A stretch of DNA of 64,000 nt from the NCBI GenBank assembly GCA_003117195.1, contig BDSI01000014.1:124001-188000 (forward strand), written 5' to 3'. The notes under the pieces were generated by a model. It ran no database searches, was not told the DNA's origin, and saw only the letters and a program-made list of their open reading frames with translations. The position numbers and the translations under genes are program-made. Positions 63,501-64,000 of the stretch are shown here, piece by piece. Position 1 is the stretch's first letter; each line of letters opens with the position of its first letter. This DNA comes from Eudorina sp. 2006-703-Eu-15. Its lineage: Eukaryota; Chlorophyta; Chlorophyceae; Chlamydomonadales; Volvocaceae.

Positions 63501-64000
63501 CGCAGCGAGCAAGGGTCAGCGACAAATCATGATGAACACGGCTTCCTTCGTTCTATTCTTGAGGACCGACTTCGCCGTCAGTATTTGACACCCGCCTGCC
63601 GTATCCCCCACTTCCTCACATGGTCCTCAGCTTGGTCATCATGAGCCAGGTGCTGGGGATGGGGCCCTCGATGAGGCCCTCGCCCATCTCGTCGCTCAGG
63701 TCCCTGCAGACATGAGAGAAAGATACCATGATGTTAGGCTGTATGCTTGTTAATCAGCTGTCGTTATTCACGATGTCCGTGCCCGTGGATACTCACAGAT
63801 GCTCCAGGTTTCGGAGCAGCGCCCACTCCGCGGGCAGGAAGCCCCGGACCGCAGGCCGGCCGCGCCACGACGTTGACGGGTGGCGTGCGTCCTGCGTGCG
63901 CTTGATGGTGATGCGCTTGAGGGTGTCCGGCAGGAAGGGCCGGGCGGCCACGGGGTCGGGTACGGCAGGCGGCGCGCCTCTGGGGAAGCTCTGGTTGCCG
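49462..64000 (-). CDS. Gene 2: paralog of gene 1, 5' part outside the window
   Basis: Seventeen exons are visible, from inside exon G' at the window edge to a TGA at 49462-49464. Exon order and intron phases match gene 1 exactly: G', H', I', J', K', L' to W'. The cassette exons stay close to those of gene 1, while the stalk and loop exons have diverged beyond simple alignment and share only short motifs. The visible coding length is about 8.5 kb. Whether gene 2 also has several cassettes cannot be seen. The function is unknown; the same receptor- or channel-like membrane role is inferred for both. It lies upstream of gene 1 in the same orientation, so a tandem duplication is likely. Confidence 0.8.
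51036..51125. repeat. Degenerate duplicate around GGGATCCAGGA
   Basis: Two copies of GTATGCGGRAYYGGGATCCAGGARGG are joined by GTATGTACGGTATG-like sequence in the U'-V' intron. Confidence 0.7.
51819..57513 (-). CDS. Gene 2 exons Q'-T': long low-complexity loop
   Basis: Exons are Q' 57168-57513, R' 54433-56520, S' 53102-53772 and T' 51819-52635. Q' has FTAGPHWHEYQG. R' opens with an Ala-rich run, then many Ser/Arg-rich stretches, including three RPTSRASS repeats, and ends VPRDSV. S' has a Gln-rich end. T' starts ADGDGAPRAAKPVRA and ends NLLDPYPG. The loop is about 1,300 residues, similar in length to gene 1 but little conserved apart from exon ends. Confidence 0.6.
52910..53008. repeat. Degenerate ATCGCCTCAGA array
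   Basis: About eight copies of ATYGCCTYAGA-like words are spaced 12-18 bp apart in the S'-T' intron. Confidence 0.7.
56886..56914 (-). repeat. Dispersed repeat family 1, inverted short copy
   Basis: Read on the minus strand this is GACGGGTCCACCTTGTAACG then GTTTCACG, in the Q'-R' intron of gene 2. The orientation is opposite to the other copies. Confidence 0.65.
57031..57142. repeat. Tandem repeat around GGCCAGTTTGCAGCA
   Basis: Three degenerate copies of a 28-37 bp unit (CTGATATGGCCAGGCCAGTT then TGCAGCA) lie just after exon Q' in its downstream intron. Confidence 0.8.
57699..57725. repeat. Short ACCTAA/CCCTAA telomere-like run
   Basis: ACCTAACCTAAAACCCTAAC lies in the P'-Q' intron. It is too short to mark a former telomere. 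Confidence 0.4.
57916..60022 (-). CDS. Gene 2 exons N'-P': juxtamembrane region and first membrane segments
   Basis: Exons are N' 59839-60022, O' 58560-59460 and P' 57916-58085. N' ends RSSMLQSAYHIQ. O' starts MLAMSSNLASPGVSQTYRKL and has several N-glycosylation sequons (NVT, NTS, NGT, NAT). It ends with a hydrophobic span (LLYTLAVAGILMGALTLLHV) and LPFPRAEVTLAG. P' has two more spans and LWWLTLCRLYLEEA. It lacks the long poly-Pro tract of gene 1 exon O. Confidence 0.75.
60079..60156. repeat. Perfect-length 39-bp tandem duplicate
   Basis: Two adjacent 39-bp units begin CAGCTTAGGACGAAGCTCG and differ at one base. They lie in the M'-N' intron of gene 2. Confidence 0.9.
60650..61660 (-). CDS. 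Gene 2 exons L'-M': linker and Ig-like domain
   Basis: Exons are L' 61514-61660 and M' 60650-61212. L' ends DGDVLFRIQ, as in gene 1. M' starts VGLHVWYRWVVVDLEPPRI, has LNISEPVQQFDPAASVVF, and ends VTIPEGSVADLTGDKNS. The last motif is very like the final strand of bacterial Ig-like (Big) domains. The match is by eye. Confidence 0.65.
61704..61746 (-). repeat. Dispersed repeat family 2, copy f
   Basis: It is nearly identical to the copy at 23604-23645, including the GTTCATTCATTCA tail, but lies in the K'-L' intron of gene 2. Confidence 0.7.
61940..64000 (-). CDS. Gene 2 membrane-proximal cassette, exons G'(partial)-K'
   Basis: Exons are G' 63797-64000 (cut by the window), H' 63620-63703, I' 63431-63472, J' 63151-63329 and K' 61940-63012. 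The LRR exons are close to cassette 1 (EGPIPSTWLMMTKL). K' starts AGYTNVIAPDGKCCWDTY, has a shorter Pro-rich stalk than K5, then the Cys domain (INCSLADSQASYALP, YCQICGCSV), an Ser/Thr/Ala-rich acidic stretch, and TLEELISLG before a phase-0 donor. Like cassette 5 it leads straight to the Ig-like and membrane exons. Confidence 0.85.

Noticed and set aside
1..64000. tRNA, rRNA or riboswitch genes
   Set aside because: No cloverleaf or rRNA-like sequence was noticed on either strand by eye.

Overview
The window looks like nuclear DNA of a volvocine green alga (Chlamydomonas/Gonium/Volvox group). The exons are GC-rich and the genes are split by many GT-AG introns. The coding regions hold long proline/serine/threonine-rich stalks of the kind common in volvocine extracellular proteins, and introns carry AT-rich or minisatellite DNA. 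The genus cannot be fixed from sequence alone. All convincing coding sequence is on the minus strand. It belongs to two paralogous, very large, modular membrane-protein genes arranged head to tail.

Gene 1 (46066 down to 1812) can be read as one 68-exon gene. I placed every splice site by eye and the phases agree throughout. The exon lengths sum to 21,228 bp, exactly 7,076 codons including the stop. It begins with a signal-peptide exon. Then come five tandem copies of an 11-exon cassette (exons A-K). The cassette has a Cys-rich block, several small exons, two plant-type leucine-rich repeats, an aromatic/Cys block and a proline-rich stalk. Next come a short linker, an Ig-like beta domain, a multi-pass membrane region with a long low-complexity loop, and a final membrane segment with a hydrophilic tail. 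The stalk lengthens from cassette 1 (about 160 residues) to cassette 5 (about 1,070 residues, next to the membrane). Cassettes 1-4 are nearly identical even in parts of their introns and are mosaics of one another; cassette 5 is diverged.

Gene 2 (right window edge down to 49462) has the same architecture from the LRR exons to the C-terminus. Only its membrane-proximal cassette is inside the window. Its exon order and phases match gene 1 one for one, although much of the protein has diverged.

The 3.4 kb between the genes (46067-49461) holds a decayed reading frame (48341-47205), a pair of about 117-bp direct repeats and the likely gene 2 polyadenylation signals. The 1.8 kb after gene 1 has no recognisable gene. 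Introns hold at least two families of short dispersed repeats that look like retroelement 3' ends, a 115-bp-arm hairpin, minisatellites and one about 1.1 kb unidentified insertion. The layout suggests a cell-surface receptor or channel-like protein with an extendable, repeated extracellular arm; the ligand and transport function are unknown.
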